This document shows positions 11,764 through 24,039 of a stretch of 64,000 bases of DNA, piece by piece (within the stretch, counting starts at the first letter, position 1; every line of letters begins with the position of its first letter). The stretch is taken from the NCBI RefSeq assembly GCF_003597395.2, contig NC_133773.1, positions 122,362,913 through 122,426,912 on the forward strand, in the 5' to 3' direction. The position numbers and the translations under genes were made by a program. Below the pieces are notes generated by a model. It saw only the letters and a program-made list of their open reading frames with translations. It made no database searches and was not told the DNA's origin. The stretch is from Chelonoidis abingdonii (Eukaryota > Chordata > Testudines > Testudinidae).

Positions 11764-13344
11764 TAAGTTTTTTCTTCTCATCATATGTGGCTGAGAAAAA
11801 TAACCATTGTTTTCAGCTTTGTCAAGCTTCTAGGCAGATAGAAAGATGTAGGTGTTTTTTGGAAAGTACTGTGGAATATGTGTGTTAAACATGCCTCTCT
11901 TGTCAATTGAGTGAGATCTGTTGAAGTTTTCATAGTGATTAAATGAGTCATTAAGGAAGATTTGTTATAAATGTGTTTCCTTCATGTACTACTCTGGAAA
12001 AAAATTTCAGAGTACTCAGAATTTTTTCCAGAGTAGGACATCAAGTACAGTTCAATAAGAAGAATTGTACAGAACCAAAAAGCTGTCTAGGCATTGGTTG
12101 GAGTATTTTTCAAGGGCCCTAGAATCTACAAGCCAAATCTTGTTGTCTCTGTTCAGTCCTTAGATATTCGCTGAATTAACTCTCAGCCAGTTTCTAATCT
12201 CTGTTAACCTAGTGAAAATCCAAGGCTTTGCCAAGGAGATTTTAACTTCAATTTACACTTATGTAACAGAAAGCAAAGTTAAATTATAATTATAATTATA
12301 TTATATAATTGTTCATATTTTATTATTTAATTTTATTTATATTGTGGTAGAACCCAAACTCACAATACACTTTCCAAATGCAGAGGAAAACACTTCCCCA
12401 GAAGTGTATTCACACACTCAATCCCAAACTGTGATGTTACAGTTGGTTGCTTCTGCCAGTGTAGAAACCTAATAATTTCAGTGGTGCTCCAAGCAGACCC
12501 AGAGGCCCACCTGCATGCATTTCATTGCAGGATCATAATCTGATATTGTTTAAATCCAATATAACTCCATAAAAGTAAAAGTCATTACTGTTACTTCAGA
12601 TGTATTCCTGTGTAAAGGAGAGAAGAATCTGACCCATTGACATCAGTGGATGTTATTCTCAAATATAGACTGCAAGGCTGTTGGCCCCAAACCATTGAGT
12701 TCTCACTAGTACCCATCTTTTCTACCTCTAGAAATGGCTAGCTAGGTTCCTGGACTTCTTCCAGTGTGGGGTGGGATGTGCTTTAGAGAAACTTCTTTGA
12801 GTGTGATTTGAAAGTGAGGGGATCAAAATGGATCTTAATTTCGAAAATCACCAGCCAGTCTGTTTTTATTTGATTTATTTAAAATATATTAGTGCAGAGT
12901 TCTGTTTTCGTGTATCAAAATTAACTACTGTAACATGGCTCATAGTGTCTCAGACATAAGAGCCCTATATTTGGGGAATAGTATGAAAACATAATCACAG
13001 TAGAACCAAAAAGAATGTGAAACAAACATCATTTTGGCTTTTATTATAAACTGAAACTCAGACCAGGTACACCAAAAGGTTTGCCACGGTCTTTATAACA
13101 TTCGGTGAACCTGCACTGATCTATGGTTTTGTGTGGAATCTGTGTAAAACTTGCTGTTTGCTATATAAACCAAGGTGAAATTTCCTTTAGTTTTGCCTGA
13201 ATTTTCCTATGGGTTTGGAGTACATTCAACCCAAAAGCTAAAAATGAAAAAATCATGTTATGAATCTGTGAAAAGAGATGCCTCAAAACAAACAAACAAA
13301 TGGCTCACACACTACTGTGCAAACTGAAATGCCATTGCATGTGT
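11764..13344. other. Unassigned stretch with a palindrome
   Basis: No gene or named repeat. It contains an AT-rich run at about 12280-12350 and a palindrome at 11989-12035, described separately. Confidence 0.45.
11989..12035. repeat. Near-perfect palindrome
   Basis: The arm TACTCTGGAAAAAA at 11989 pairs with its complement ending at 12035, with about 15-16 matching positions. The middle contains a second small palindrome (gagtactc). It would form a cruciform or RNA hairpin. No flanking duplication was noticed. Confidence 0.75.
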
Positions 13345-13349
13345 GGGAC

Positions 13350-14171
13350 TATCATAAGCATAAATCCCAATTCTGAACCTTCGCGTCCAAAATGTGGGTG
13401 CCTAGCATAAATCCTCTAAATTTAATTACCAGCTTAGATCTGATAGCACTGCCACCAGACAGGAATTACAGTGCCTGTCTCACTCTGGTCTCCCCAAACC
13501 TTCCCTGGGGGACCCCAAGACTCAGATGCCCTGAGTCTACAACAAAGGGAAATAACCCCCCTGCCCCTCGTCCCTCTTTTTTTCCTCCCCGGCTTCGCCT
13601 CCCTGGATGGGCGCCTAAGGGTGATTACCGTTTCAAGTCCTTGAACACAAAACCCAGAGAGATTAAGTGTCTCTCCCTCTCACCCGAGAGGCTATGCAGG
13701 ATGGCAAACCTAGTCAATCTAACGTGGAAAGAGATTCCCCCTCCCTTCGTTCTAGCCTTAACCAGAGAAAAACTTCAAAAAGAAGAAAAAGACATAAAAT
13801 TCTCTGTATCAAGGTTGACAATAACAGGGTAATTGCTTAAAGAAAAATGAATAAACAGCTTATTCAAAAAATATCCAATTTAACATCAGCCAAACTACAC
13901 ACATGTAAGATACAAAAAAAAAAAACCAATTAGCAGGCTATGTCTTTCTACCTTTACTTACAACTTGGAAACAGAAGATTACAAGCTGAGAGAGAAAGTT
14001 CACTCTCAGGCCGAGAGCAACAGACAGACAAAAGACACACACCCCAAAATTCCCTCCCTGAGCTTTGAAAAATCCGGTTTCCTGATTGGTCCTCTGGTCA
14101 GGTGTGTGGTTCCCTTTGTTAACCCTTTACAGGTAAAAGAAACATTAACCCTTAGCTATCTGTTTATGACA
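13350..14171 (-). mobile_element. Solo LTR, family A, copy 1 (822 bp)
   Basis: On the minus strand this begins TGTCATAAACAGATAGCTAA and ends TTATGATA, giving inverted termini close to TGTCATAA/TTATGACA. Perfect 5-bp target duplications gggac flank it at 13345-13349 and 14172-14176. It aligns along its length with the copies at 27229-28236 and 42156-43060. No internal retroviral genes remain, so it is a solo LTR left by recombination. The open frames inside have no coding meaning. Confidence 0.9.
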
Positions 14172-14176
14172 GGGAC

Positions 14177-14587
14177 TGCAGCCACTAAGTTGCAATCCAG
14201 ATCCAAACATCTAAGTTTGAGAATGTTCGGCTCCTCATACCCCTTGTGATATATTGGTTTTGCCTGTCTGAGTAGATATTCAATATAGCAAATTCTTTTG
14301 TGTGGTCTTTCCTATTGTGTGAGTGGTAGAGGCCTGTGTTTCTGGAACTGAAAGACCAGAAAAGAAATCCTGGTTCCACTGAAGTCAATGGCAAAGCTCT
14401 CATTGATTCAGGGGGTCAGGATTTCACCCCAGAAAAGCTTTAGACAAGTTCCGTTTGTGAGTTAATCAGTAGCTGGGTTGGTTATCTGCAGAACGAGGTT
14501 GTGTTACACAGTCTCTACCACTGTGGGTAGCTTCTGAATGGTACCTAGATATCCTGGAAGAGCTGTAGTGTGTATAATAATCTTTGC
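14177..14587. other. Unassigned stretch
   Basis: No gene seen. It includes a second copy of the dispersed motif 'ccactgaagtcaatgg' at about 14376-14391, followed by a partly complementary block ending near 14430. Confidence 0.4.
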
Positions 14588-14595
14588 TTTTGTAG

Positions 14596-15035
14596 CAGAG
14601 GTGGGCAAACTTTTGGGCCCGAGGGCCACATTTAGGTATGGAATTGTATGAGGGGCCATGAATGCTCCCAAAATGGGGGGTTGGGGTGTGGGAGAGGGGC
14701 AGGGGTTGGGGCATGGGAGAGGGCTAGGGGTGCTGGCCCTGGGCGGTGCTTACCTCAAGCAGCTCCTGGAAGCAGCGGCATGTCCCTCCTCTGTCTGCTA
14801 CATCGTTCCCAGCCAATGGCAGCATGTGGAGTCCCCTGGGTGCCCTATGTGTAGGAACCGGAGGGGAGACATGCTGCTGCTTCTGGGAGCTGCGCAAGCC
14901 CCCAATTCCGCTCCCCAGCTGGAGCACTGGAGCAGGTCAAGCCCCAGACCCCTCTCCCTAGTGGGAGCTCGAGGGCCTGATTAAAATGTCTGAAGGGCCA
15001 GATGCTGCCCCCGGGTCGTAGTTTGCCCACCCCTG
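14596..15035. mobile_element. hAT-type miniature element (440 bp)
   Basis: The left end reads CAGAGGTGGGCAAACTTTTG and the right end is the complement of CAGGGGTGGGCAAACTACG, a hAT-type terminus. The flanks are ttttgtag (14588-14595) and ttctatag (15036-15043), 6 of 8 matching, as expected for an old 8-bp target duplication. The interior is GC-rich and non-coding. Confidence 0.87.
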
Positions 15036-15043
15036 TTCTATAG

Positions 15044-17232
15044 TGAGAATTCACAAGCTTTAGCAGGAAGCAGGATCATTCTCCTCCTGCTCTCCCCCCT
15101 TTTGCCCCCAGTGTCTCTTAGTGCCAGATATTATTTCGGAATTGAAGTTTTCAGCTCTCTTAGTGCTTTGTATTTTCTTTACTGTAGTGAGCTAATCTTA
15201 TTCTGTGGGGATTGTTTTCACTCCCATTTGGAATGGCATGGCAACAATTCATGGTAGACTGAGTTTCCATAAAGAGCAGGTAAGTCATCATCAAGAGAAT
15301 GAATGTATGAGTGTGTCACTATTGCGTATCAGCCCTGACATCCTATACAGCATGATGTCAGCTGTGAACATTTCTTACTGAGACTTTTTTTTTTTATAAA
15401 CAAGATCCAGGATGACATTTAAAAAAAAAATCTTGATTGCACCAAATAGTTCCTCTATTTATCTGTCTATTATATTTTTAGAACAGTCATTATCATAGTG
15501 TAGAGATGCTGTGGGTCCATATGGGTATGTTAATTGCCATAAAATAGCTTGGTTCAAAACTTGCTGCTATGAAATGTCATGTTCTCAGTTTTGAAACTCC
15601 CGCATAAGAGGCTGTATTTGTGCTTTGATACTGTTTCCTGGTAAAGTGTGACACAGGGCAAAATGTGCTGCATTTGCCATGGATGGCCTTTGTAATCTCT
15701 CTGCATAATTTATAGGAACACTTCACTGCCTCTTCTGCTTCTGATGGTCTAGCTGGGACCTGCAGAATAGGTTGGTTCTGCCCTCTAATTTTAAGAGTTG
15801 TAGTGGTGGCACTTCAGTGTTTTTCTTGTTTCTGAGTCGCTTTTGGATTTACGCCTGGTGAAGAACTTGGAAGAGTTGCTATGAAAGCAAAAAAAAACCA
15901 CCAAAAAACCCATCTGCTGGGGTTTTATGAGTTGCCTACTTGCCAAGTTCAACAGCAGGCCAATCTATTGCTGATCAATTCTTCCCTCACCAGGTGTCAC
16001 TGCAGTTACAGGAGAATGACTGCTGAGAATTTAAAGGAACTTAAGAGATGACTTGGCCACACAAAGTTCTAAACAAAATGTATAAAAAAGATTTAGCAAT
16101 TGGATAAAGATATTAGGCGATGATGGCTCTTGTCGTTAGAAAAAAAACCAGAAACAAATCCTGCTGAAGTGAATATGGGGCATTTGAAATCCCCTGGTAA
16201 CTTCAACAGAGCTTCTGAAATGTGCCTTCTCCCCTACATTCTTGCATTAATTACATATTTTACTAGTCTGCTTTACAAAATGATGATCCAGATGAGACTC
16301 ACTCATTGTGGTTTTAATGTGTGTTTAGGCAATCTGATATTGTTACAAAACTATCTGAATATTGTAATAACCTTTAATACAATGCGATAACCTGGTTAAT
16401 GGGCAGACACTTCTGAGGCAGGTGGTGTACAATACAGGTAATTATTTCTTCTTTGCGGTAGATGCAGATGTGTATTTCACTTAGGTGTGTGCATGCCCAG
16501 TGCATGGAGCTGGAGACTTTCGTGCACATTAGTGTAAATAAAAAGCCATGAGAAAGAACTAGCATTTTTCTGTGGCAGATCATTGTAAACGTTCTAGACA
16601 AGCCACAAACATGGGTTGTTTAACAAGAATATATCTGTTAAATACTTATTAACAATCACAGCAGTCACACAGGAGTAATAATTCTGGAAGAGATGTAAGA
16701 ACTATTCTGTTCTTCAGCAATCTAGTTAGTAAAAGAAATGTTGAAAAATTGCTTTTTAGCCCTGAGGCCTTTTTTCGGCAAACTCTGCTCTCCACCACTC
16801 CGAAAATTGATGGGCCTTATGAAAGGCATTATAATGAAGATGGACTTGAAGTGTTCATTTTCATCTTTTTAGGTACTGAACAAGTAGTTATGTGAAACCA
16901 CTCTTTCTTTTTCCTTTCAACTCAGTAAGTCCAGAAATAGGCTGACCTTCTGAAGCAGTCTATATATATTAAATTTTTTATGCATAACAGTCAACTTCCT
17001 CCCACATTTTCTGATCTGAACATTTTTATGGCACCAGAGAAAACAAATTAATGTTTATCACTTTATATAGTGCTGTATGAATTATCAACAGTGGTATTTT
17101 ATTTATGCTTTTTATGTGGCTATAACTCCATTCCCAGGTGACACCTTACTAGATGAGATGCTGGACTCTCTACTACTTAAACTAAAACTTTACCCCATCT
17201 GGACTTTTTCATGTACATTGAAGATTGCATTA
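15044..17232. other. Unassigned stretch
   Basis: AT-rich, no recognised exon or repeat. Poly-A and poly-T runs near 15390-15430 are the only notable local features. Confidence 0.45.
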
Positions 17233-17375
17233 TAGAAATAATAGAAATGCAGAACTGGAAAAGACTTCAAGAGGTAGCCTCGTTTGTCTCCAGGCTGGGG
17301 TATAATTAAATATATGTAGACCAGCCCTGCATAGATGTTCGTCTAACCTGTTCTAACCTGGGGATGTGCTAGCCT
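17233..17375 (-). mobile_element. Old CR1 3'-end fragment
   Basis: Blocks such as 'gaactggaaaagacttcaag' and 'tagatgttcgtctaacctg' are the complement of the CR1 3' region as seen at 25580-25680. The match is short and diverged. Confidence 0.55.
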
Positions 17376-18066
17376 GACCCACTTCTGTGTGTTTCTTTAA
17401 CTCTAAATCTGAAATTACTAAGAAAATATCAGTTACATGATACACACCTGTCATCTGAAGGAAGAATTTCTCCCTGTCTCCTTTGTCACTAGCAGTGCCA
17501 CTCTACAGCACTATGAGTTATTTGATTTAAAGACCCCTTATTTACTGTACTTAAAGTATGTTCTGGTCTTTGCCTTCCAATGCGTGCTGTCCAGCATATC
17601 TGATATTTTGATGAAGCACGGCAAAACAGCTATTTCCAAATGGAAGTCCTACCTAACCGACCAACTTTTCAGTGCACTAGCACCAGAGACAGTCAAATTA
17701 AGAGTTTTCTAAAAATCTTAGTTCCAAATCCCCCAAAAGATCAAAATGTCAGGAATTCAGAATTGGAATGGCCACTTGCAACTGTATTTATTTTTCTTGA
17801 TTTTCTAAACAGATATTTTGGAATTAAAGCTCTTTCTTCCAAAGATCAGCCTTAAATTTGTGTTCTTGTCACTAAAATGACAGGAACATAGGGAAATCTG
17901 GGAATTGCTGCTGGTTCTTTTCTGGTCTATGCAGGGCAAAATTTGTGGACTAATAGTTTATTTGATGAAAAATGCAATTTTGGTCAGCCCAAAACAATTT
18001 GTGAATTTCACACTATTAGTTTCAACCATGAATGGTGATAATGCTGCCCACCTCCCTTATAACCTT
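17376..18066. other. Unassigned stretch
   Basis: No gene or repeat recognised. The open frame across about 17437-17712 has no domain, splice or composition signal that I can use. Confidence 0.4.
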
Positions 18067-18130
18067 TAATCCAGTACATAGGGTACTCACTTGGGTTGTG
18101 GGAAATCCCAGCTTCAAATCCTTGCTCTGG
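18067..18130 (+). repeat. tRNA-like unit (single)
   Basis: A block running from 'taatccagtacatagggta' to 'cttcaaatcc' matches in order the right-hand, complemented unit at 36121-36185. A tRNA B-box-like 'gcttcaaatcc' lies at the 3' end. It appears to be a single-copy relative of the inverted pair there. Confidence 0.5.
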
Positions 18131-18812
18131 AACAGACTTGAAATCAACCTTTTCAATTCACTGAAATAGTCCAGTGTTAGATCCCAAGCAATTTATTTAT
18201 TGATCTATTTTCCTGGAACTGCCACTGGGCTGAAAAATTACTTATTTGCCCAGTTTTACTGTACATTCCTCTCATATATGTCTTGCACCATGCTGCAGTA
18301 TTTTAAGTGTAGAGAAGCCCCAAGTTCTAGAACTGTTTTTTCACAAAAGCCTAGGAATGAACAGGGAACAAGGCCTGACACCTAAGGGCATACACTCAGA
18401 GAGACCAGGAAGGAGACAGAATTGCAGGTAGCCCTTTAACCATGATACTAGGAAGAACAAGAGGAAGAAGGTGATATTTAATTGAAATGGAAATGTTACT
18501 TAGCCAGTCTTGAGTATGGCTGGACAGTTAGCCAAGGGAGGAGAAAATGAGAGTGCAGTATTATCTGGGAGTTTTCAAACGAATAGTCCAGATCAGCAGT
18601 TTAGATGGGAACAGATCCAATAAGCATGTCACGTTATTTGTAGATTTGAGCATATATATTTATAAAAATATGTAGCTTTCCATAGCCCTGTAATGTACAT
18701 CTGAATTGAATCATGAGCTCAGCTATCACTGGAATGTTCCCACAGCATCTTTAAGTTATAAGTAACCCCTAAAAGCCAGCATGAAGAGAACAGCACATCT
18801 ATCATTCATTGT
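18131..18812. other. Unassigned stretch
   Basis: Nothing recognised. Short overlapping frames at 18200-18431 carry no domain. Confidence 0.4.
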
Positions 18813-18820
18813 TTTTCAAA

Positions 18821-20337
18821 TAGGGCTAACGGTTAACTCATGCAATTAACTCAAAAAAATTAATGCTGATTACAAAATTAATTACAATTAATCACAGTTT
18901 TAATCGCACTCTTAAACTATAGAATACCAACTGAAATTATTAAATATTTTGGATGTTTTTCTACATTTTCACATATATTCTATTCTGTGTTGCAATTGAA
19001 ATCAAAGTATATATTACTTTTTATTACAAATATTTGCACTGTAAAAATGGTAAAGAAAAGAAATAGTACTTTTCAATTCACCCCATGCAAGTACCATAGA
19101 GCAATCTCTTTGTTTTGAAAGTGCAATTTACAAATATAGATTTTTTTTGTTACATAACTTCACTCAAAAACAAAACAATGTAAAACTTCAGAGCCTACAA
19201 GTCCCCTCAGTCCTTCTTTTTGTTCAGCCAGTCGCTAAGACAAAGATGTTTGTTTACACTTATAGGAGATAATATTGCCATCTTCTTATTTCAGTGTCAC
19301 TAGAAAGTGAGAACAGATATTTGCATGGCACTTTTGTAGCTGGCATTGCAAAATATTTATGTGCCAAATATGCTAAACATTTGTATGCCCCTTCATGCTT
19401 CAGCCACCATTCCAGAGGACACATTTCTATGCCGATGACACTCGTTAAAAAACATAATTCATTAATTAAATTTGTGACTGAACTCCTTGGGGAGAATTGT
19501 ATGTCCCCTGCTCTGTTTTACCCACATTCTGCCATATATTTCATGTTATAGCAGTCTCGGATGATAACCAGCACATGTGGTTCATTTTAAGAATACTTTC
19601 ACTGCAGATTTAACAAAACACAAAGAAGGTACCAATATGAGATTTCTAAAGATAGCTACAGCACTCATCCCAAGGTTTAAGAATCTGAAGTGCCTCCCAG
19701 AATAGGAGAGTGTCAAGGAGTGGTGCATAGCATGCTTTCAGATGTCTTAAAAGATGCGGAAATTAACCCTGGAATGGTGGTTGAAGCATGAAGGGGCATA
19801 CAAATGTTTAGCATATCTGGCGCGTAAATATCTTGCAACGCCAGCTACAACAGTGCCATGAGAACGCCTTTTCTCACTTTCAGTTGACATTGTAAATAAG
19901 AAGTTGTCAGTATTATCTCCTGAAAATGTAAACAAACTTGTTTGTCTGAGCGATTGACTGAACAAGAAGTAGAACTGAGTGGACTTGCAGGCTCCAAAAT
20001 TTTACATTGTTTTATTTTTGAATGCATTCTTTTTGTACATAATTCTACATTTGTAAGTTCAACTTTCATGATAAAGAGACTGCAGTACAAAATGGTCATT
20101 ACTTACGTACTTTTTGTAGAGGAATTGAAAAATACTATTTTTTTTATAGTGCAAATACTTGTAATTAAAAACAAATATAAAGTGAGCATTGTACATTTTG
20201 TAGTCTGTGTTGTAATTAAAATCAATATATTTGAAAATGTAGAAAACATCCAAAAACATTAAAATAAATGGTATTCTATTATTGTTTAACAGTGTGATTA
20301 ATCACAATTACTTTTTTTTAATCACTTGACAGCCCTA
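18821..20337. mobile_element. Fold-back hAT element (1517 bp)
   Basis: The element begins TAGGGCT and ends AGCCCTA, and is flanked by perfect 8-bp direct repeats ttttcaaa at 18813-18820 and 20338-20345. Eight bases is the hAT-type target duplication. The left arm (18821-19414) is the inverted complement, with drift, of the right arm (19770-20337). For example 'gctaaacatttgtatgcccc' in the left arm reappears complemented around 19793-19812. The centre (19415-19769) is single-copy within the element and may come from a transposase gene. Frames in both arms encode versions of the same segment around R-Y-A-K-H-L-Y-A-P-S-C-F. That fits a coding region duplicated in inverse orientation. No intact transposase remains. 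Confidence 0.9.
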
Positions 20338-20345
20338 TTTTCAAA

Positions 20346-20713
20346 TGCTTTCAAATTTGGCTTGCTGAATAATCCTTGTGTCCATTGAAACACCTCCATT
20401 GTAATTTTCCTGGATTCCACAGAAATCTGCCATTTGACAGAAGACCTCTTAGCCATAGAGATTCCTTTGGCTGAAAGAAAGCTAGAGTTAACCCTCAAAG
20501 GGACAAAGTAGAAGAGGGCATGTCAGGAAACGCATTTATAAGTGATCTCCCCTTTCGTTTCACAGTGTACTTTTCTTGAGAATAAATGAAAAATGGAGAG
20601 CAAACATTTGTGACTGAAATGTTAGCGGAACAGGGTATTCTTCTCTCAAAACAACTTCCCTCCCTCTTGGAGGTAGGAACCACATAGTCTTCAACTTGTC
20701 AGAGTTACTTCCA
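20346..20713. other. Unassigned stretch
   Basis: No gene or repeat recognised between the fold-back element and the Penelope-like repeat. Confidence 0.4.
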
Positions 20714-21120
20714 GGGGTGGAAACAATGAGGAGTCCTTGTCACACCTTTGAGACTAACACATTTATTTGGGCATAAGCTTTTGTGGGCTAAAACCCACTT
20801 CATCAGATGCATGGAGTGGAAAATACAGTAGGCAGGTATAAATACACAGTGCATGAAAAGTTGGGAGTAGCCTTACCAAGTGGGGGGTAAGTGCTAATGA
20901 GTCAATTCAATTAAGGTGGAAGTGACAAGAAGGGGTGAATACCAAGGGAGGAAAAAATCACTTTTGTAGTGCTAACGAGTCCAATATAATCAAGGTGGCC
21001 CATTTCAAACAGTTGACAAGAAAGTGTGAGTATCAACAGCGGGAAATTAGTTTTTTTTTTAGTGACTCATCCACTCCCTGTCTTTATTCAGGCCTAATTT
21101 GATGCAGTTTTATTATTAAA
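20714..21120 (-). mobile_element. Penelope-like repeat with hammerhead-like fold
   Basis: It shares with the copy at 41381-41763 the block around 'gagactaacacatttattt', 'gggcataagctttt' and 'ccacttcatcagatgcat'. On the minus strand (about 20769-20806) it reads CTGATGA, a helix of TGGG/CCCA type, then AAAA in place of GAAA, then GCTTATGC. Sequence further along (20815-21110) continues as in the longer form of this family. I assign it to Penelope-like elements because those are known to carry hammerhead motifs in their terminal repeats. The family assignment is an inference. Confidence 0.6.
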
Positions 21121-24039
21121 CTTTTAACAAAATACTAATACGTAACAGTTTATCTGTTTAAAGAATAACAATGACTGACAGAACAGAACATGTCGGTAAT
21201 ATTGAGTGGTTATTATGTGAGTCATGAGAGTAGAGCATGTGTATAACTATACTAATTCTAGCCCAAATGGTGTGGTTTCAAACTTCAGGGTTGTTCAAAA
21301 CTCTGGTTTGGTTAAGGCCCATCTCTTGACTTCATGGAAGCTTTTCCTCAATATGCTGGAGCTCACATCAATACACTTGTAATAAGTTAAAAATACACTG
21401 TGCTGTCCTTGCTGTAATCCTATTATTTGGTTTAGATGAGTGTTATTTCTACATGTGTTATTACTGAGAGAGGCGATTTTTCTTTAACAAAACCCATTAG
21501 GGAGAATGGCACATATTTCAGTGAGGCCATACACTTTTAAAGGAGTCATTACCTACCACTGTGGGCTGTCAGAAAAAGGTTGTTGCTGGTGCCTGAGTTT
21601 GTTCATGAGTAATAATGCAGTTCTGAGAATCTGGTAGCTTTATGTCTGCTTCTATGTCTTGAGTGGAACATGCCTTGAGTGCTGAAGGCTTTTGTGCTTT
21701 TGATTCCTGAAATCCACTTTATTAAGTTGTGCTGCATTAAAAAATGTGTGAGTGTGTGCATGTATGTGGTAAATTCATACCCTTTAGCATAGATGGACAG
21801 GGAGCAGTGACTTATAAGGCATCCAGAACTTGATGCTTGATGCTTATGCTGGAATTTCTCACTGAGAGCTAAAAATGGCTGTGTTCCTCAGACCTGATCT
21901 AAGAAATCCGTTGAGTTAATCCTTCACAGCTTCTTACTGTGGCTTATAAAGTTCCAGTCCCTTGGTAAAGCAAAAGCAGAAATCACATCTCGTACAAATA
22001 AGCAACATTTATCTGCAGCAGGAAATCCTGTCCTCACTACACACTGAAAAGTCCTTTTGAACTTGGAACTTGATTAAAATTATCAAAGTTGTACATTCTA
22101 TTTGCCATGCTGCCTCCAGCTTCAGTGTTTTGCACAAATAGTCTTTGTCATGTACTTAAGGCACTGGAGACTGATGGCTTCTCAACACTTCCCAAGAGCA
22201 GCTCAGTTCTTTCCAGAATCATATAACATGGTTCTACACAGTAATTTGTGCTTATTTTTCACAGGATATCGCAGGTGCAAAATTAGAAGCTGAGATGGGC
22301 TGTACAGACAAGAAAGATAGGGCTAGCCCGCCCCTTTGATCCTCTCAATCTTGACTGATAGTGAGGAGGCCTTCAAAAGGGAGGAAGTTGCAGTCCATGT
22401 CTGGGGGTGCGCAAGGAAGATTGCCCTAAGCAGCAGACTTCAGGAGTGACTCCTAAACCTGTGGAGGGAACTCCTAGCCAGGGGACATGAAACATGACCC
22501 TGAGGAGAGTACAGCGGACTCCTTGGGTAAGATGGAGAGGTTGAGCGTGACTGAACTTTCCCCCTATGCTGGTGCTGGATCACTGGCAGCACTGTAGACT
22601 TGCTGACCCCCATGTTTGCTGGGAACACAGGAAGGGAATATCCCTGAATATGTTAGCACTTGTGGCTTTAATTGATCCCCCATCTGGAGAACGTAAGAAG
22701 GCCCACAAAGTGCAGAAAAGCCCCTGGCAAATAGTAAGGAAGTGAGGCCTGTGCTGGAACACCCAGGGTAGGTAACTAGACGTGGTCAGTTCCTTCCATC
22801 CTCTGGGGGAGGAACCACTGACAACTCTGTTACGGGTTCTCTTTGAAATTTGCCTTGATAGTTTTTGTGATTGAGTCTCTGAATCATTAAGCTACAGATG
22901 GTGTTTAATATATTAACAGTTCACCTCCATAAATAGAGGACAGAAGATAATTGGAATTTCAGACTTTGGTGTTAAGCAAGTGCTACTGTAACATAAGGAG
23001 TTACACAGGCATACACCAGTTCTGAATTTTTACTGTTACATTTATTTAGTTGTTAACTAGTAATAAGCCTACTTAAAAAGGAGCGATATGCAAGGAGCTA
23101 TTTGAAAATGTTTGTGTTATTTTTTGTCAAAAATGGCCTTTAAAAAAATGAAACATTTTTTAAAAAAAGATGTTGATGTTGGAAATTTTCTATTATTTGC
23201 AAAATTTTCCACGGTATCTTTTAACAGTTTTTTTCCCCCAAAATCATGTTAAAATTCTTATCCACTGTTTTGTTTACTGAAGACCAGTTTATTGATGAGC
23301 AGATGGTTTTAATAATTTTCTTAGATGAGGCCTGAGTGCTCTCAGGAAAATGACAGTGACCATTTTTAGCCTTCAGTGACAAAATCTAGCATAAGCAGCA
23401 GGTTCTGGATGCCCTATAAGTCACTGTGTCCTGTCCATCCATCTGTATTTTTATAAGCTATCAAATGCCAGGCATATCCATTATGATAATGGTGTGCTCA
23501 TTATTTTAACAGTCTGTAAATCGATTCGTTTTTTTAAAAAATCATCAAACTCGTTGATGGCAACCTTATTTCAAATAAGATGCTTCTAAATGTCACTTAG
23601 AACTTCAAGAGAATCCAAATATGTCCTAGTAATACTTTGTAGTTGACACATTCAGTCGCTTTCTGAGGGCAAAATATCCCTGGCGAGCAACTATGGGGCA
23701 TATCCTCAGCTCGTGTAAATTGTCATAGATCCATTGAAATCAACATGAAGGCAGGTTAATTCACTGAAGACAGCAGGACATATTGGGTTCTCCATGGATT
23801 CTACTGTCTTTCTTTATAATTTCAGTTGCCCCGGAAATAGTTGTCCAAAGAGAGAAGATCTTCATGTGGAACTTGACTGTTCTTCCATATATGAATGAGA
23901 ATCCATGCTAGTATACTGGAAGGATGTTGAAGTAGGGAAGAATGACAGAGCTTGAGCAGAGTGACAAGGTGACTGGAGTGGTGAAAGAAGGCTGTGGTAA
24001 GGATAGAGAACTGGATTCCTGTTAGTGGGGAGAAGAAGG
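21121..24039. other. Unassigned stretch
   Basis: Mostly AT-rich sequence with no recognised exon. A more GC-rich block at about 22290-22830 differs in composition and may be an inserted element, but I cannot name it or find termini. Frames there lie on both strands without domains. Confidence 0.4.

Noticed and set aside
13392..13832. A 146-codon open frame as a host gene
   Set aside because: It lies wholly inside solo LTR copy 1, whose ends are fixed by target duplications. It is not conserved as a frame in copies 2 and 3.
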